From Actinomadura mexicana (GTDB taxonomy: Bacteria > Actinomycetota > Actinomycetes > Streptosporangiales > Streptosporangiaceae), in the NCBI RefSeq assembly GCF_900188105.1, contig NZ_FZNP01000010.1, positions 186,001 through 250,000 of the forward strand: a DNA stretch of 64,000 bases. Direction: 5' to 3'. The translations under genes and the position numbers were made by a program. The notes beneath the pieces were generated by a model. That model saw only the letters and a list, made by a program, of their open reading frames with translations, was not told the origin of the DNA and ran no database searches. Below, piece by piece: positions 50,583-58,771 of this stretch (its first letter is position 1; each line of letters starts with the position of its first letter).

Positions 50583-51434
50583 ATGAGCAAGGTCTGGTTC
50601 GTCACCGGTTCGTCGCGCGGTCTGGGCCGCAGCTTCGTTGAGGCCGCTCTGGCGCGCGGCGACAAGGTGGCCGCGACCGCTCGGGACACCGCAAGCCTGG
50701 ACGAGCTGGTCGCCGCCTACGGCGAGGCGGTGCTCCCGCTCGCGCTGGACGTGACCGACAGGGCCGCCGCCTTCGCGGGCGTGCGGCGGGCCGCCGAGCA
50801 CTTCGGCCGTCTCGACGTCATCGTGAACAACGCCGGTTACGCGCAGGTCGGCGCGATCGAGGAGCTGACCGAGCAGGAACTGCGCGACCAGATGGAGACC
50901 AACCTGTTCGGCGCGGTGTGGATCGTGCAGGCCGCGCTGCCCTACCTGCGAGAGCAGGGGCGGGGGCACATCATCCAGTTGTCATCGGCCGCCGGTCTCA
51001 TCGCGATGCCGCTCGGCGGCGCGTACCACGCCTCCAAGTGGGCGCTGGAGGGCCTGAACGAAGCCCTTGCCCGCGAGGTCGCCGACTTCGGCATCAAGGT
51101 GACCGTGATCGAGCCCGGCGGGTTCGCCACCCGGTCCGGCAAGAACCCCGACCCCCTCGACAACGGCCACATGGCCGAGGCCGCCCCCGCCTACGCTCCG
51201 CTGCGCCGACGCCTCGCCGAGGTCACCGGCAAGCAGCCCGCCGGCGACCCGGCCGCCGCCGCCCAGACCCTTCTGAAGATCGTCGACTCCGACGAACCGC
51301 CCCTGCGGGTGCTGTTCGGCCAGGGCTTCTACCCGATGATCCAGCAGGCCTACGCCGAGCGGCTCAAGGTCTGGGACGAAGGACAGGACCTGTCGGCCGA
51401 GGCCCACGGCAACCTCGATCAGAAGACCCGGTAA
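50583..51434 (+). CDS. Short-chain dehydrogenase/reductase
   Basis: 283 residues. Nucleotide site TGSSRGLGRS (about 8-17), NNAGYAQVG, catalytic Ser in IQLSSAAG and YHASK. IEPGGFATRSG and the extended C-terminus match oxidoreductases of the DltE-like class. The AAT(A)R after beta-2 favours NADP(H). ATG 50583 is preceded by GGGAAAG at 6 nt; an ATG at 50556 in frame lacks an SD. It stands alone, without an obvious operon partner. Confidence 0.88.
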   Translation: MSKVWFVTGSSRGLGRSFVEAALARGDKVAATARDTASLDELVAAYGEAVLPLALDVTDRAAAFAGVRRAAEHFGRLDVIVNNAGYAQVGAIEELTEQELRDQMETNLFGAVWIVQAALPYLREQGRGHIIQLSSAAGLIAMPLGGAYHASKWALEGLNEALAREVADFGIKVTVIEPGGFATRSGKNPDPLDNGHMAEAAPAYAPLRRRLAEVTGKQPAGDPAAAAQTLLKIVDSDEPPLRVLFGQGFYPMIQQAYAERLKVWDEGQDLSAEAHGNLDQKTR

Positions 51435-51657
51435 CCCGTCCGAGCACCACCCCCTGAGCCGCGTCGTTCCCGTGGCCCAGGGGCGGGCTCTGGCGAAGAG
51501 CCCGAAACCGGAGAGGACCGAGGACCGAAGCGGAGAGGACCGAGGGGCGAAGCCCCAAGGGACCGAGGGGGGTCTAGGGGCGAAGCCCCAGGGGCGGGCG
51601 GGTGGGGGATGGCGGCGGCACAGGGGGCTCCGGGGGATCGTCCCCCGGGCAAAGCGA

Positions 51658-51702
51658 AGGGTCCCCCTGGGGAAGCCGCAAAGCGGCGACCAGGGGGACC
51701 CT
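51658..51702 (-). terminator. Two-tier hairpin terminator downstream of tRNA-fMet copy 1
   Basis: Outer stem of 13 bp (51658-51670 with 51690-51702), inner stem GCCGC/GCGGC with AAA loop (51675-51687). It follows the tRNA 3' end by 8 nt. The second tRNA copy has the same structure with compensating base changes. Confidence 0.75.
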
Positions 51703-51710
51703 AGGACCAG

Positions 51711-51784
51711 TAGCGGGGGCAGGATTTGAACCTGCGACCTCTGGGTTATGAGCCCAGCGAGCTACCGAACTGCTCCACCCCGCG
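51711..51784 (-). tRNA. tRNA-fMet (CAU), copy 1
   Basis: 74 nt without encoded CCA. Begins CGCGGGGTGGAGCAG, anticodon stem-loop GGGCTCATAACCC with anticodon CAT, T-arm GGTTCAAATCC. The three G-C pairs flanking the anticodon loop and the unpaired first base (C1 against T72) are initiator features. Identical to the copy at 61591-61664. Confidence 0.97.
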
Positions 51785-51985
51785 GCGATGTCTTAACTGT
51801 ATGGGGTGGGGGTGGGTTAGGCAAACGGGTTCGGGTGGGGGTTGGAGGCGGCGGTGAGGTCGGTGGTGAAGGTGTCGTGGTCGGGGGTGGGCGGGGATGT
51901 TGCAGCCGCGGCTGGGTCTCACTCCCGGCGACGGGCGTCAGGGGGCCGAAGAACCGGCCGTAGGTCCCCGCCTTGAGCCGGGCCG

Positions 51986-52567
51986 TCAGAGGGGGGCGAA
52001 GACCCCGCTCTCCTCATAGGCCGAGACGGTCGCGGTGCTGACGTCGTAGTACCAGAGGTGCATGCGCAGGCGTCCGCTGCGCAGGCTCCTGGTCACCGCC
52101 GGGTAGCGGCGCAGCTTGTCCGCCTGGGCGAGCAGATGCAGGTGCCCGGGATCCGCGCCGGGGTTCGCTTCGGGGGCGTTCAGCCGGCGCCAGTGGTGGG
52201 TCTGCAGCAGCCACAGCCACATCGTCGGCGCGGTCCGCGGGGCCTGTGAGCGGGTCCGGGCCTGGACGGCGCCGCACTGGCTGTGGCCGCACAGGATCAT
52301 GTCGGTGATGCGCAGCACGTTGACGGCGTACTCCACCGTCGCGGCCTCGGCGGTGAGCCGTCCGATCCGGTGCGGCGGGATGACGTTGCCGGCGGTGCGC
52401 AGTTCGAACAGTTCGCCCGGCCGGGCACCGGTCAGCTCGGTCGGCACGAGACGGGCGTCGGAGCAGGCGATGAACATCGCCCGCGGCGCCGGGGTCGGCG
52501 CGCCGCCGGTCCGGTGACCGGCCTGGCGCTGCGGGGCGAGGCGGGCATGGTCGATGAGAGGTTGCAT
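51986..52567 (-). CDS. Beta-carbonic anhydrase
   Basis: 193 residues. Zinc ligands are in place: CSDAR (Cys then Asp/Arg dyad near 35-39) and GHSQCG (His and Cys near 93-97). FELRTAGNVIPP and AATVEYAVNVL are standard. It interconverts CO2 and bicarbonate in the cytoplasm. The N-terminus is short relative to family members (about 30 residues before CSDAR), and the C-terminus, YDVSTATVSAYEESGVFAPL, is normal. No transporter is adjacent. The 200 nt between it and the tRNA hold only G-rich sequence. Confidence 0.93.
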   Translation of the reverse strand: MQPLIDHARLAPQRQAGHRTGGAPTPAPRAMFIACSDARLVPTELTGARPGELFELRTAGNVIPPHRIGRLTAEAATVEYAVNVLRITDMILCGHSQCGAVQARTRSQAPRTAPTMWLWLLQTHHWRRLNAPEANPGADPGHLHLLAQADKLRRYPAVTRSLRSGRLRMHLWYYDVSTATVSAYEESGVFAPL

Positions 52568-52674
52568 GGGGGAGCAGGTCCTTCGCTTCCGGTGACGAAC
52601 CAGACGGGGTCAGGTGCGGGTACGCGGAACTCACACGCGTTCGACCGCGCGCTCGTCCACGTGGGCGTCCGGTA

Positions 52675-53094
52675 TCAGCAGCGCAGGATCTGCGATCGGT
52701 TGCGGGACGGCGCCGCGGGGCCCCTGGCCGTCGAGGGTCTGCCGGCGCCGGCCGCCGGGCGTCTGGTCACGGCGGTCACGGCGGGAGCGGCCACGCCGGG
52801 CGGGAAGTGCGCGGCGCCTCCGAAGTAGGAGCCGTGGTCGGCCTCGCAGTGCTCGACGGACGGCTGGGAGAGGGCTTCCGCGCCGTGGGTGAACGAATCC
52901 GTGCAGGACACCGAGGCGGCCGGCCGGTCGGCTTTAGCGATGTACGCCGCGCTGCCGCGATGGCCGCTGGAGTGGCTCACCCCGTGCAGCAACAGCACCA
53001 AGGGGATCGCCGCCAACACCCATGCGCGCATCATCCGTGCACGCGGCTCGCCTGCCTCGGTCGCACGCTTTCCCACATGTCGAAGGTTACCCAT
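52675..53094 (-). CDS. Small secreted or membrane-anchored protein, family not recognised
   Basis: 139 residues from ATG 53094; ATGs at 53034 and 53031 would begin just before the hydrophobic segment MRAWVLAAIPLVLLLHG. After it comes HSSGHRGSAAY, two Cys (SVSCTD, VEHCEADHG) and a Pro/Ala-rich end. The layout faintly resembles DUF6153-type small His/Cys secreted proteins. The tail may be disordered. No SD is seen for 53094 (leaderless or later start). Confidence that it is a gene is moderate. Confidence 0.5.
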   Translation of the reverse strand: MGNLRHVGKRATEAGEPRARMMRAWVLAAIPLVLLLHGVSHSSGHRGSAAYIAKADRPAASVSCTDSFTHGAEALSQPSVEHCEADHGSYFGGAAHFPPGVAAPAVTAVTRRPAAGAGRPSTARGPAAPSRNRSQILRC

Positions 53095-53146
53095 AGTAAT
53101 GATCGGATACTAGCTGTGACGGGCATGCGGGTCTGCCTCCCCACGG

Positions 53147-53181
53147 CCGCGGGCCCGCACCACTCGGGTGCGGGCCCGCGG
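53147..53181 (-). terminator. Strong hairpin terminator after the proline operon
   Basis: A perfect 15-bp stem (53147-53161 with 53167-53181) with a 5-nt loop ACTCG. It lies 30 nt past the P5C dehydrogenase stop on the minus strand. Confidence 0.8.
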
Positions 53182-53211
53182 CCACCGACCCCGTCAGGGC
53201 CCGAGCGGCGC

Positions 53212-54843
53212 CTATTGCATGTGCGGGTAGCGGTAGTCGGTCGGCGGGACGAACGTCTCCTTGATCGAGCGGGGGGACGTCCAGCGCAGCAGGTTGAACA
53301 CCGAGCCGGCCTTGTCGTTGGTGCCGGAGGCCCGCGCGCCGCCGAACGGCTGCTGCCCGACGACGGCGCCGGTGGGCTTGTCGTTGATGTAGAAGTTGCC
53401 GGCCGCGTACCGGAGCACCTCGGCGGTGCGCGCCGCCGCGGCCCGGTCGGTGGCGATGACGGCGCCGGTCAGGGCGTAGTCGGCGACCGACTCCATCTGG
53501 GCGAGCATCTCGTCGTACCTCGCGTCCTCGTACACGTGGACGCCGAGGACCGGCCCGAAGTACTCGGTCCGGAAGATCTCGTTCTCGGGGTCGCCGGACA
53601 CGAGCACGGTGGGCCGCACGAAGTACCCGACGGAGTCGTCGCAGGTCCCGCCGGCGACGATCTCGACGTCCGGGTCGGCCTCGGCGCGCTCGATCGCGGC
53701 CTTGTTCTTGGCGAAGGCCCGCTCGTCGATCACCGCGCCCATGAAGTTGGACAGGTCGGCGACGTCGCCCATGGTGAGGCCGTCGACCTCGGCGGCCAGC
53801 GCCTCCTTGAACCCGTCCTCCCAGATGGAGCGCGGGATGTAGGCGCGGGACGCGGCGGAGCACTTCTGGCCCTGGTACTCGAAGGCGCCGCGGACGAGCG
53901 CCGTCTTCAGCACGGCCGGGTCTGCGGACGGGTGCGCGACGACGAAGTCCTTGCCGCCCGTCTCCCCCACGACCCGCGGGTAGCTCCGGTACTTCTCGAT
54001 GTTGGCGCCGACCGTCTTCCACAGGTGCTGGAACGTCGCGGTGGAGCCGGTGAAGTGGATCCCGGCGAGGTCGGGGTGCCGGAGCGCCACGTCCGACACC
54101 GCGAGCCCGTCGCCGGTCACCAGGTTGATGACGCCCGGCGGGAGCCCGGCCTCCTCCAGCAGCCTCATGAGGAGCACGGCGGAGTAGGTCTGCGTGGGCG
54201 ACGGCTTCCACACCACGACGTTGCCCATGAGCGCGGGCGCGGTGGGCAGGTTCGCGGCGATCGCGGTGAAGTTGAACGGGGTGATCGCGTAGACGAACCC
54301 CTCCAGCGGCCGGTGGTCCGACCGGTTCCACACGCCGGGGCCGCTGATCGGCTGCTCGGCGAGGATCCGCCGCGCGAAGTGCACGTTGAAGCGCCAGAAG
54401 TCGACGAGCTCGCACGGGCTGTCGATCTCCGCCTGCTGGACGGTCTTGGACTGCCCGAGCATCGTCGCGGCCAGCAGCGTCTCCCGCCACGGCCCGGCGA
54501 GCAGGTCGGCGGCCCGCAGGAAGATCGCGGCCCGGTCGTCGAAGGCCATCGACCGCCACGCGGGCGCGGCCTCCAGCGCCGCGGCGACGGCGTCCCGCGC
54601 GTCCTCCTCGGTGGCGGTGCCGAACGTGCCGAGCACCGAAGCGTGCCGGTGCGGCTGGACGACGGCGACCTTGGCGCCCGCCCCGAGCCGCCGCTCGCCC
54701 CCGATCGTCATGGGCAGGTCGATCGGGGACTCGGCGGTCAGCTCGGCGAGCTTCGCCTCCAGCCGGGCCCGCTCGGCGCTGCCGGGCGCATAGCCGCGCA
54801 CCGGCTCGTTCGCCGGCGTCGGAACGTTGGTGACGGCGTCCAT
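53212..54843 (-). CDS. pruA: L-glutamate gamma-semialdehyde (P5C) dehydrogenase
   Basis: 543 residues. The aldehyde dehydrogenase fold has ITPFNFTAIAANLPTAPALMG, VGETGGKDFVV with the general-base Glu, and catalytic Cys328 in QGQKCSAASR. The C-terminal DKPTGAVVGQQPFGGARASGTNDKAG is the P5CDH signature. It oxidises glutamate semialdehyde to glutamate using NAD in proline breakdown. It starts 9 nt after the proline dehydrogenase stop, so the two are co-expressed. Confidence 0.96.
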   Translation of the reverse strand: MDAVTNVPTPANEPVRGYAPGSAERARLEAKLAELTAESPIDLPMTIGGERRLGAGAKVAVVQPHRHASVLGTFGTATEEDARDAVAAALEAAPAWRSMAFDDRAAIFLRAADLLAGPWRETLLAATMLGQSKTVQQAEIDSPCELVDFWRFNVHFARRILAEQPISGPGVWNRSDHRPLEGFVYAITPFNFTAIAANLPTAPALMGNVVVWKPSPTQTYSAVLLMRLLEEAGLPPGVINLVTGDGLAVSDVALRHPDLAGIHFTGSTATFQHLWKTVGANIEKYRSYPRVVGETGGKDFVVAHPSADPAVLKTALVRGAFEYQGQKCSAASRAYIPRSIWEDGFKEALAAEVDGLTMGDVADLSNFMGAVIDERAFAKNKAAIERAEADPDVEIVAGGTCDDSVGYFVRPTVLVSGDPENEIFRTEYFGPVLGVHVYEDARYDEMLAQMESVADYALTGAVIATDRAAAARTAEVLRYAAGNFYINDKPTGAVVGQQPFGGARASGTNDKAGSVFNLLRWTSPRSIKETFVPPTDYRYPHMQ

Positions 54844-54852
54844 GGAAACTCC

Positions 54853-55761
54853 TTAGCGGGAGACGAACGAACGGAGGAAGAAGGCGAGGTTGGCGGGCCG
54901 CTCGGCGAGCCGCCGCATGAAGTAGCCGTACCAGTCGGCCCCGTAGGGGACGTAGACGCGCATCTGGTGGGCCTGGGCGAGCCGCCGCTGCTCGGCGGCC
55001 CGGATCCCGTAGAGCATCTGGAACTCGTAGGAGGCGGGCGACCGCTCGGCCGCCAGGGACAGCGCGATCTCGATGATCCGGGGGTCGTGGCTGGCGACCA
55101 TCGGGTATCCCTCGCCCCGCATGAGCCGCCGCAGCGCCCGGACGTACGCCCGGTCGACCTCGTGCCTGCTCTGGAACGCGACCGAAGCGGGCTCGGCGTA
55201 GGCGCCCTTGACCAGCCGCACGCGCGACCCCTCGCCCACCAGGCCCCGCAGGTCCTCCTCGGTGCGCCGCAGCATCGCCTGGACGGCGACCCCCACCCAC
55301 GGGAAGTCGACCCGCAGCTTCCCGAGGACCTCCAGCGTGGAGTCCACGGTCGTGTGGTCCTCCATGTCGAGGGTGACGGTCATGCCGACGCGCCCCGCCG
55401 CGGAGCAGATCTCCCGCGCGTGGTCGAGCGCGAGGTCGCCGGGCAGCGCCTGCCCGAGCGCGGACAGCTTCACCGAGGCGTCGGAGCCCCCGGCGAGCCC
55501 CTGCTCCTCGAACGCCGCGAACAGCCGCAGGTAGGCGTCCCGGGTCGCCCGCGCCTGGGCGGGCTCCCGGGTGTCCTCCCCCAGGTGGTCGAGGGTGACC
55601 TCCAGCCCGCCGTCCCGCAGTTCCCGCACGCCCTCAAGGGCGGCGTCGAGATCGTCCCCGGCGACGAACCGGTCGACTACTCCCCTGGTCAGCGGCACGG
55701 AGGTGATGACATCGCGCATCCGTCCGCTGCGCGCGGCGGCGAGGAGAAGCGGGCTGAGCAT
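54853..55761 (-). CDS. Proline dehydrogenase
   Basis: 302 residues, a monofunctional FAD proline dehydrogenase of the actinobacterial PruB/PutB type. Barrel motifs are VTLDHLGE, SVKLSALGQAL, VTLDMEDHTT, RLVKGAYAEP and FQMLYGI. RRLAERPANLAFFLRS at the C-terminus carries the substrate Arg pair. It oxidises proline to P5C for PruA. ATG 55761 has GGAGGG 4 nt upstream; an in-frame ATG at 55779 has no SD. Confidence 0.95.
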   Translation of the reverse strand: MLSPLLLAAARSGRMRDVITSVPLTRGVVDRFVAGDDLDAALEGVRELRDGGLEVTLDHLGEDTREPAQARATRDAYLRLFAAFEEQGLAGGSDASVKLSALGQALPGDLALDHAREICSAAGRVGMTVTLDMEDHTTVDSTLEVLGKLRVDFPWVGVAVQAMLRRTEEDLRGLVGEGSRVRLVKGAYAEPASVAFQSRHEVDRAYVRALRRLMRGEGYPMVASHDPRIIEIALSLAAERSPASYEFQMLYGIRAAEQRRLAQAHQMRVYVPYGADWYGYFMRRLAERPANLAFFLRSFVSR

Positions 55762-55878
55762 GGAACCCTCCAACGTCAAGGAACACCTCGCACGTTAGGA
55801 GCACCGCCGCGCACCCCCTATAGTCAAACGCCACTTTCAGGGCCGCCTGGCCTCATACAGATGTACGAAGGAATCGCG
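55762..55878. promoter_or_regulatory. Divergent promoter region, proline operon / PucR regulator
   Basis: 117 nt. TATAGT near 55819 is a likely -10 for the plus gene. The region probably carries the PucR operator for both directions, but no clear repeat was found. Confidence 0.45.
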
Positions 55879-56967
55879 ATGGCACTCGACCTCCAGGAGA
55901 TCGTGGAGCAGGCGGCCGACCTCCTGGGCGCGCCCGCGACCCTGGAGGACCGCGACTTCCACCTGGTCGCCTACGCCGCGCACGGCGACACGATCGACCC
56001 CGTCCGGATGGACTCGATCCTGCACCGCCGCGCCACCGAGGCCGTCCGCGCCCGCTTCGAGCGCCACGGCATCGCCCGCGCGACGGGCCCCGTCCGCATC
56101 CCGGCCGACGCCGCCCTGGGCCAGCTCGCCCGCCTGTGCCTGCCCGTCCGCTGGAACAACGTCACCTACGGCTACCTCTGGCTGCTGGACGACCGGCAGC
56201 GCATCACCGATCCCCAGGCTGCCAGGGCCATGCCCCTGTGCGAGAGCGCCGGCCTCCTCATGGCCCGCCAGGCCCGCGAGCGCGACGACCTCGGCTGGAA
56301 GGTCGCCGACCTCCTGTCCACGCACCCCGACGTCCGGAGCCAGGCCGCCGACGACCTCACCGACGCCGGAGCGGCCGACACGCCCCTCACGGTGGCCGTC
56401 CTGCGCACCCCGAGCCCCGAGCCCCTGAACCCGTGGCTCCTCCCCCACTCCGTCCTGGCCACGGTGTGGCAGCGCGACCACGTCCTGCTCCTCCCCGCGG
56501 GCAACGCCCCGGCCGCCCTGCCCCGCGCCCGCCGCCTCCTTGAGGAACGCAACGCCCCCGTCCAGACGGGGGTGTACTCGCCCTGCCCGACCTTGGACGA
56601 CGTCCACGAGGGCTGGCTCCGAGCCCGCGTGGCCGCCCGCACCGCCGCCCCCGGCGAGACCCGCGACTGGACGTCCCTGGGCGTCCTGCGCCTCCTCCGC
56701 ACCGCGGGCGACGAGGCCCTGGCCCAGACGACCCAGACCCCCGGGACGGAACGCCTCCTGCAACACGAGGACCTCGCCGCGACGGCCCGCACCTACCTTG
56801 ACCTGGCGGGCAACGTCCAGCAGACAGCGAAGAACCTGAACATCCACCGCCAGACCCTCTACCACCGCCTCCGCCGCATAGAGGAGCTGACGTCCCTCAC
56901 CCTCACCGACGGCCAGGACCGCCTGACCCTTCACCTGGCCCTGACGGTCGCCCCCCACCTCACCTGA
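55879..56967 (+). CDS. PucR-family regulator, likely of proline catabolism
   Basis: 362 residues. The N-terminal half has a GAF-like part (ADLLGAPATLEDRDFHLVAYAAHG, PVRWNNVTYGYLWLLDD). The C-terminal PucR HTH_30 reads TARTYLDLAGNVQQTAKNLN then IHRQTLYHRLRRIEEL. ATG 55879 has AAGGA 7 nt upstream; an ATG at 55861 is possible. Divergent from the proline dehydrogenase/P5CDH operon. PucR-type proteins next to such genes act as proline-responsive activators in actinobacteria (PruC/PutR type); that role is inferred from location. Confidence 0.88.
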   Translation: MALDLQEIVEQAADLLGAPATLEDRDFHLVAYAAHGDTIDPVRMDSILHRRATEAVRARFERHGIARATGPVRIPADAALGQLARLCLPVRWNNVTYGYLWLLDDRQRITDPQAARAMPLCESAGLLMARQARERDDLGWKVADLLSTHPDVRSQAADDLTDAGAADTPLTVAVLRTPSPEPLNPWLLPHSVLATVWQRDHVLLLPAGNAPAALPRARRLLEERNAPVQTGVYSPCPTLDDVHEGWLRARVAARTAAPGETRDWTSLGVLRLLRTAGDEALAQTTQTPGTERLLQHEDLAATARTYLDLAGNVQQTAKNLNIHRQTLYHRLRRIEELTSLTLTDGQDRLTLHLALTVAPHLT

Positions 56968-56973
56968 AGGGGG

Positions 56974-58542
56974 TCACTCGGCAAGACCGGCGTGCCGCTC
57001 CCGCAGATCCCGCTTGAGGATCTTGCCGCTGGGGTTCTTGGGCAGCGCATCCGCGAGGACGACGTACTTGGGACGCTTGTAGGGGGCGAGACGCTCGCGG
57101 GCATGGGCATGGACGTCGTCCACGGTCAGGACGGCGCCCGGCTTGGGCACGACCACCGCGGTGACGGCTTCGATCCAGTGCGGGTGGCTGATCCCGAAGA
57201 CGGCGACCTCGGCGACCCCGCCCAGCTCGTAGACGGCCTCCTCGACCTCCCGGCTGGCGACGTTCTCGCCACCGGTCTTGATCATGTCCTTCTTGCGGTC
57301 GACCACCGTCAGGTAGCCGTCCTCGGTCATGATCCCGAGGTCGCCGGAGTGGAACCAGCCGCCCCGGAAGGCCTCGGCGGTCTTCTCCTCGTCGCGGTAG
57401 TACCCGAGCGCGGCGTGGGGGCTGCGGTGGACGATCTCGCCGACCTCCCCCGGCGCCACGGGGGCGCCGTCGTCGTCGACGAGCACGGTCTCCACGTTGA
57501 TGGCCGCACGCCCGGCGCCGCCGGCCCGTTCGAGCTGCTCGTGCGGCTTGAGGATGGTGGCGAGCGGAGCCATCTCCGTCTGCCCGTAGAAGTTCCACAG
57601 CCGCACGTCCGGCAGCCGCCACATCAGCTCCCGGAGCACCTCGACGGGCATGGGCGACGCGCCGTAGTACCCCTTCCGCAGGCTCGACAGGTCGCGCCGG
57701 TCGAAGTCGGGGTGGCGCAGCAGCGAGATCCAGACGGTCGGCGGGCAGAAGAGCTTGGTGACCTTCTCCCGCTCGATCGTCTCCAGCACCGCCGCCGGGT
57801 CCGGCCCGGGGAGGATGACGCTGGTGGCGCCCAGGTAGACGTCGACGGAGAAGAAGCAGTCGAGCTGCGCGCAGTGGTACATCGGCAGCGTGTGCGCCTC
57901 GACGTCGTCGGAGCTCATCTCGCCGTCGACCACGCAGCTCACGTACTGGCTGAGGAGGGACCGGCTCGTCAGCACCACGCCCTTGGGCCGCGACTCGGTC
58001 CCCGAGGTGTACATGATCCGCAGCGGGTCGTCGTCCCCGACGAGGACGTCCGGCGCCGTCGAGGGCCCTTCGCGCCACCAGGCGTCGACGTCCTCCCACC
58101 CCTCGCCCGGCGCGGCGCCCGACAGCGGGATCCACCCGCGCACCCCGTCCTGGACGCCGGCCGCGGCGAGCGCCTTCTCCGCGGTCGCGGCGAGCGCGTC
58201 CTCCGCGATGATCCCGGAGGCCCCCGAGTGCCCGAGGATGTAGGCGATCTCCCCGGCGTTCAGCATGAAGTTCACCGGAACGAGCACCACGCCGAGCTTC
58301 GCCGCGGCGAACACGGTGACCGCGTACTGCCAGCAGTTGTGGCTGAGCAGCGCGAGCCGGTCCCCCTTGCCGAGCCCCCGCGCCGCCAGCGCGTGCGCGG
58401 CCCGGTTCACCGCGACGTCGAACTCCGCGTAGGTGACCCGCAGCTCCCCGCTGACGACGGCCACCTTCCGGGGATCCCGCCGCGCCGTCCGATGCAGCAG
58501 ATCCCCCACCGAGTGCTGCCGAGCCCGAGCAACGACCGACAC
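56974..58542 (-). CDS. Acyl-CoA synthetase (FadD/AMP-ligase)
   Basis: 522 residues from GTG 58542, chosen because GGAGAAGG lies 8 nt upstream; the frame is open to 58584. Motifs: P-loop IMYTSGTESRPKGV, NFYGQTEMAP, HSGDLGIMTEDGYL, VDRKKDMIKTGGENV and the catalytic Lys of PKNPSGKILKRDL. It activates a fatty or aromatic acid to its CoA ester. TEMAPLATI resembles medium- or long-chain acyl-CoA synthetases of FadD13 kind. It converges with the PucR gene with a 6-nt gap. Confidence 0.9.
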   Translation of the reverse strand: MSVVARARQHSVGDLLHRTARRDPRKVAVVSGELRVTYAEFDVAVNRAAHALAARGLGKGDRLALLSHNCWQYAVTVFAAAKLGVVLVPVNFMLNAGEIAYILGHSGASGIIAEDALAATAEKALAAAGVQDGVRGWIPLSGAAPGEGWEDVDAWWREGPSTAPDVLVGDDDPLRIMYTSGTESRPKGVVLTSRSLLSQYVSCVVDGEMSSDDVEAHTLPMYHCAQLDCFFSVDVYLGATSVILPGPDPAAVLETIEREKVTKLFCPPTVWISLLRHPDFDRRDLSSLRKGYYGASPMPVEVLRELMWRLPDVRLWNFYGQTEMAPLATILKPHEQLERAGGAGRAAINVETVLVDDDGAPVAPGEVGEIVHRSPHAALGYYRDEEKTAEAFRGGWFHSGDLGIMTEDGYLTVVDRKKDMIKTGGENVASREVEEAVYELGGVAEVAVFGISHPHWIEAVTAVVVPKPGAVLTVDDVHAHARERLAPYKRPKYVVLADALPKNPSGKILKRDLRERHAGLAE

Positions 58543-58771
58543 AACCGCCACCTTCTCCACGACAAAAAGGCCAGGTGAGAGCAAGAAGGCCGATCATAAC
58601 CGCACACCCGGACCCCCTCACCACCCCCGAAAAGGGGTCAGGGCCGAACCCCGCGAACCGAACCTCGGGAGTACCGGCGGCGGAAGTGAGTACGGACTCC
58701 CGGGCGGCTGAGCACGGGTGCTCAGGCGGTGGGGCGAGGGCCTCGGCAGAGTGGCACCCGAGGTGATGCCA
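58543..58771. promoter_or_regulatory. Divergent intergenic region, FadD / GNAT-aminotransferase
   Basis: About 230 nt. Contains promoters in both directions; no obvious hexamer pair or operator was seen. Confidence 0.3.

Noticed and set aside
51440..51700. Short coding frames in G-rich flanks of the tRNA genes
   Set aside because: Sequence is low-complexity, repeated at the second tRNA, and explained by terminator hairpins.
52807..56967. A 1386-codon open frame on the plus strand across the proline genes
   Set aside because: Only its last 362 codons match a known family (PucR). The rest is antisense to pruA and proline dehydrogenase, and its composition is that of a GC-rich shadow frame.
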